From positions 1-64,000 of the forward strand of contig DASVCW010000004.1 in NCBI GenBank assembly GCA_036381435.1: 64,000 nt of DNA, read 5' to 3'. Below are positions 61,797-64,000 of the stretch, piece after piece. The position numbers and the translations under genes are program-made. The DNA is from Fodinibius sp036381435. Lineage in GTDB: Bacteria; Bacteroidota; Rhodothermia; Balneolales; Balneolaceae. Each line of letters opens with the position of its first letter. Within the stretch, counting starts at the first letter, position 1. The notes below the pieces were generated by a model. That model saw only the letters and a list, made by a program, of their open reading frames with translations. It searched no databases and was not told the DNA's origin.

Positions 61797-62105
61797 ATGA
61801 GTGGCAGCGAGAGCAAACTAAAAGAACCGGAACCGCTGATTGTAATCACCACCGTAGCTTCTTTTTCTGATAAAAAGCATGGCATCAATACTCGCCTCAC
61901 TCCAATTAAAATTCTGCGCCGAAACGGGCGAAAGCATCGCGTAAAGGAGGTCCGCAAGTGCCACGATGAGCCGGTGGGACACGGACACAAGCAGGTGCAT
62001 ATTACCCTGGTCACCCATGATGACTGTTACCTGGATATTGTGTTCGATACCCGAAAGATCGGTTGGTATTTGGTTTATGAGGAGGCGGGGATGATTTTGG
62101 AGTGA
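61797..62105 (+). CDS. Small protein divergent from the Y-family polymerase
   Basis: 102 residues with a good ribosome binding site ('ggagaagtgaaatg'). The protein is basic in the middle (ILRRNGRKHRVKEVRKCHDEPVGHGHKQVHITL) with several histidines and one early and one late beta-strand region (DCYLDIVFDTRKIGWYLVYEE). No family is recognised. It shares the upstream region and putative operator with the polymerase, so it may be an SOS gene. A palindromic repeat (62111-62213) follows the stop. Confidence 0.6.
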   Translation: MSGSESKLKEPEPLIVITTVASFSDKKHGINTRLTPIKILRRNGRKHRVKEVRKCHDEPVGHGHKQVHITLVTHDDCYLDIVFDTRKIGWYLVYEEAGMILE

Positions 62106-62110
62106 GGGGA

Positions 62111-62213
62111 AACCGCAAAGGCTGCAAAGGAATCGCAAAGGGCGCAAAACATTTCATAAAACGTGTAGCGCTTTCTCTGCGAACTCTGCGAGAACTCAGC
62201 GCCCCCTGCGGTT
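62111..62213. repeat. Imperfect inverted repeat element (Ccgcaaag-type)
   Basis: The block starts 'aaccgcaaaggctgcaaagg' and ends 'cagcgccccctgcggtt', with the outer parts imperfectly inverted. The 'cgcaaagg/ctgcgaac' wording matches dispersed MITE-like elements seen in many environmental genomes. Non-coding. Confidence 0.5.
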
Positions 62214-62243
62214 AAACCAATAACGAATCAACGAATAACTAAT

Positions 62244-62885
62244 TCAGTAAGGAGACTTTATCAGTCCCCTATCATTCACATGCCCCAGATACTTACCAAT
62301 AACCGTAACCTCCTCAAACTCACCCGGTTCAATAACAATATCATCATAATCGGGATTAGCCGGTTCAAGACGAAGACCGTTCTTCTCAATATGAGCTCGT
62401 TTCAGCGTGGTTTCTCCATTATAAAGCACCGCTCCCACATCTCCGTCCTTCAGTTCGGTTTTTGAAAGGATTACAATATCACCCGTAGAAAGATCTAATT
62501 CCTTCATACTTAATCCCCGAATTCGCAGAGCAAATACATTTTCCGCCTTCGGAAAGAAATCATTAATCGTAACCTCTCCCAGATCGGCTTCGATAGCTTC
62601 CTGCATCGCCCCCGCTGTGATCTCTCCTAAAATAGGGATGGATTTCGAAGTTTGTTTGTCAACGGACCAAACATCAGTCGGATTAGTAAAAGTGTAATTT
62701 CCCTGCCGGTCTTTTTTCAGGTGCTGCTTTTTAACCAGTGCATTATAGTATTGAGTAACGCTGTTTTCTGAATTAAAACCGAGAAGATCAGCAAGCTCCC
62801 TGTAAGTCGGCCACCGGAAATGCTTTCTGATATAAGTTATCAGTGTTCCGTAGAACTCCTGTTGCTTTGGTGTAAGCTGTTTCAT
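62244..62885 (-). CDS. lexA: LexA-type SOS repressor
   Basis: 213 residues from the ATG at 62885. An N-terminal winged helix (PTYRELADLLGFNSENSVTQYYNAL, about 26-50) is followed by the S24 self-cleavage domain. The cleavage site A91-G92 lies in GEITAGAMQEA. Catalytic S126 lies in RIRGLSMKELD and K162 in GETTLKRAH. I reject the GTG at 62906 as start because it lies inside the palindromic operator at 62893-62908; the ATG at 62885 leaves the operator in the promoter. It should repress itself and the nearby polymerase until DNA damage activates RecA. Confidence 0.92.
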   Translation of the reverse strand: MKQLTPKQQEFYGTLITYIRKHFRWPTYRELADLLGFNSENSVTQYYNALVKKQHLKKDRQGNYTFTNPTDVWSVDKQTSKSIPILGEITAGAMQEAIEADLGEVTINDFFPKAENVFALRIRGLSMKELDLSTGDIVILSKTELKDGDVGAVLYNGETTLKRAHIEKNGLRLEPANPDYDDIVIEPGEFEEVTVIGKYLGHVNDRGLIKSPY

Positions 62886-62892
62886 AATATTA

Positions 62893-62908
62893 ATGTGTAA
62901 TTGCACAT
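62893..62908. promoter_or_regulatory. Putative LexA autoregulatory operator
   Basis: ATGTGTAATTGCACAT is a near-perfect 16-bp palindrome located 8 bp before the lexA ATG. A related sequence precedes the Y-family polymerase gene (61725-61740). Position and sharing argue for a LexA box of non-E. coli type. Confidence 0.65.
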
Positions 62909-63122
62909 AAAATAATTACTTCAACTCATTTTTTAAAATTTAAAACAGGGCTATGATAAGAGAAGAATTTGATAAGCTGCCGAATCCAACGTACAAACCA
63001 CAGCAGCATATACTACAGGCTCTGCTTTGAATTAATATTTTTCAACTCTTTTTAAGATTGTTGTAAACCTTAAAGGATTTATTTAGTTTGTAATTCGCGA
63101 ATCGCAAATTGCAAAGTATACT

Positions 63123-63653
63123 ATGAAAGAACATAAGGGAATGCGTCCACAGGACATTTGTATTCTTTTTAAAATAATAGCCAAAGGAGAAGATAGTTGG
63201 TATAACAAAGATTTAGCTGTTGAATTAAAAATAAGCAACTCTGAAATCAGCGAATCTTTATATCGTTCAATGCAGGGGCAGCTAATAGATGACGATAAGC
63301 GTGGCGTGTATAGAAAAAACCTAATGGAATTTTTATCCTATGGCTTGAAACATGTTTTCCCGGTTATACCGGGAAGATTGGGAAGAGGTACTGCTACTGC
63401 CCATTCAGCACCCCCGTTAAATGAAATGATCTCTGCCAATGAACATTATGTATGGCCGGACAACAAAGGGAAAGTACGTGGTTTACTTGTAGAACCGCTA
63501 TATAAAACAATGCCTGAAGCTGCTAAGCAAGATAATCATTTGTATGAGCTTCTTGCTTTGGCTGATGCTCTGCGAATAGGCAGAGCACGGGAACAACAGA
63601 TGGCTATTAAGGAACTGGAAAAAAGAATTATCCATGATGAATGGTCCCGTTAA
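63123..63653 (+). CDS. Winged-helix protein, likely antitoxin of a nucleotidyltransferase pair
   Basis: 176 residues. The N-terminal ~70 residues form a winged helix (DICILFKIIAKGEDSWYNKDLAVELKISNSEISESLYRS), a DNA-binding domain. The C-terminal part (about 90-176) contains VWPDNKGKVRGLLVEPLYKTMPEAA and an amphipathic helix. Its last 20 bases overlap the start of a nucleotidyltransferase gene. Together they look like an AbiE/MenA-type toxin-antitoxin arrangement with the DNA-binding antitoxin first. The exact family is not certain. Confidence 0.7.
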   Translation: MKEHKGMRPQDICILFKIIAKGEDSWYNKDLAVELKISNSEISESLYRSMQGQLIDDDKRGVYRKNLMEFLSYGLKHVFPVIPGRLGRGTATAHSAPPLNEMISANEHYVWPDNKGKVRGLLVEPLYKTMPEAAKQDNHLYELLALADALRIGRAREQQMAIKELEKRIIHDEWSR

Positions 63654-64000
63654 TATAGACACCGTGAAAAAAGTAGCTCGCGGATTAACTCCGCTGCTTG
63701 ATGAGGTAGTATTTACAGGGGGAGCTATAATAGAATTATATGCTGATGAATCGGCATCCGCCCCTCTACGCCCAACTACAGATATCGATATTGTCATTGA
63801 GGTTGTCGGTTATGGTAAATTTGCAGAACTGGAAGGAAAGTTATCAAAGCTTACCTTTTATCATGACCTTGAAAGCAGTATTACGTGCAGATATAGATTT
63901 AAAGGAATTAAGGTAGATATAATGCCTACAGATGAAAAAATATTAGGTTTTTCCAATCGGTGGCATAAAACAGGAATGGAACATGTTATTAGATCCAAAC
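63634..64000 (+). CDS. Nucleotidyltransferase (AbiEii-like), cut by the window end
   Basis: The frame opens at ATGATG (63634) and is still open at 64000, giving 122 residues. It contains FTGGAIIELYADESA (about 27-41), then RPTTDIDIVIEVV (about 46-58) and FKGIKVDIMPTDEKILGF. The GG...D-x-D pattern with the third acidic residue in VDIM is the nucleotidyltransferase catalytic core. The gene overlaps the winged-helix gene by 20 bases and is probably the toxin of the pair. The C-terminal part lies beyond the window. Confidence 0.72.
   Translation, partial: MMNGPVNIDTVKKVARGLTPLLDEVVFTGGAIIELYADESASAPLRPTTDIDIVIEVVGYGKFAELEGKLSKLTFYHDLESSITCRYRFKGIKVDIMPTDEKILGFSNRWHKTGMEHVIRSK

Noticed and set aside
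62953..63030. 26-codon frame MIREEFDKLPNPTYKPQQ...
   Set aside because: Plausible residues but very short, without a clear ribosome binding site or neighbour link. Could be a gene remnant; not enough to annotate.
32217..64000. Integron integrase or other tyrosine recombinase for the cassette array
   Set aside because: The cassette direction predicts an integrase to the right, but no R...HxxR...Y protein is present in the remaining 32 kb of the window.

Overview
Organism. The gene content and style point to a Bacteroidota/Rhodothermota-like bacterium, most plausibly of the Balneolaceae type. The clues are moderate GC, many genes with weak or no Shine-Dalgarno sequence, a GH130/GT4/GH13 sugar cluster, and Bacteroidota-style palindromic repeats. 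This is an inference; no rRNA or other marker gene is present. No tRNA, rRNA or CRISPR array was seen.

Layout. 1-3.7 kb: the 3' end of an IS256-family transposase, a calcineurin-like phosphatase, a small unknown gene, and a reverse-strand operon of large antitoxin-like protein, PIN toxin and a 56-residue protein. 3.9-15.0 kb: a complete type I restriction-modification operon (hsdM, hsdS, hsdR) with three accessory genes between hsdS and hsdR: DUF4917/SIR2-like, TrlF-like PHP-ATPase, and a HEPN/Abi-C plus P-loop fusion. 15.0-18.6 kb: an unknown protein, a NucS-like nuclease, an HNH endonuclease and a PLD-family protein. 18.7-32.0 kb: a run of reverse-strand defence-type genes separated by five attC-like integron recombination sites and by five copies or fragments of a ~440-490 bp repeat. 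It holds NERD, a three-gene ABC-3C system, a frameshifted TIR gene, a repeat-bearing nuclease-like protein, a membrane protein, DUF4062, Zn-ribbon/HEPN, a two-gene membrane/HEPN unit and a TraB-like protein. No integrase is present, so it looks like a CALIN (cluster of attC lacking integrase). 32.2-41.1 kb: carbohydrate genes (GH13, GT4 fusion, GT4, GH130), MITE-like palindromic elements and a beta-propeller lipoprotein. 41.4-56.8 kb: a second, different type I system (hsdM, hsdS with a C-terminal extension, two DUF262 genes, an inverted beta-CASP/PD-(D/E)xK/small-protein module, hsdR, YgjP-like protease) followed by a second copy of the HNH gene. 56.8-64.0 kb: a broken gene, a Panacea/Fic toxin-antitoxin pair, a luciferase-like oxidoreductase, a LexA/Y-family polymerase SOS pair with matching operator-like palindromes, and an HTH/nucleotidyltransferase pair running off the end.

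How it fits together. Nearly two thirds of the window is defence or conflict machinery in two restriction islands and one cassette array, surrounding a small glycan-metabolism block. The features most likely to be new are the attC-flanked defence array with its long companion repeat, the cargo inside the first hsd operon (with a leftover duplicate of the hsdS 3' end marking an insertion), and the inverted nuclease/beta-CASP module inside the second hsd locus.
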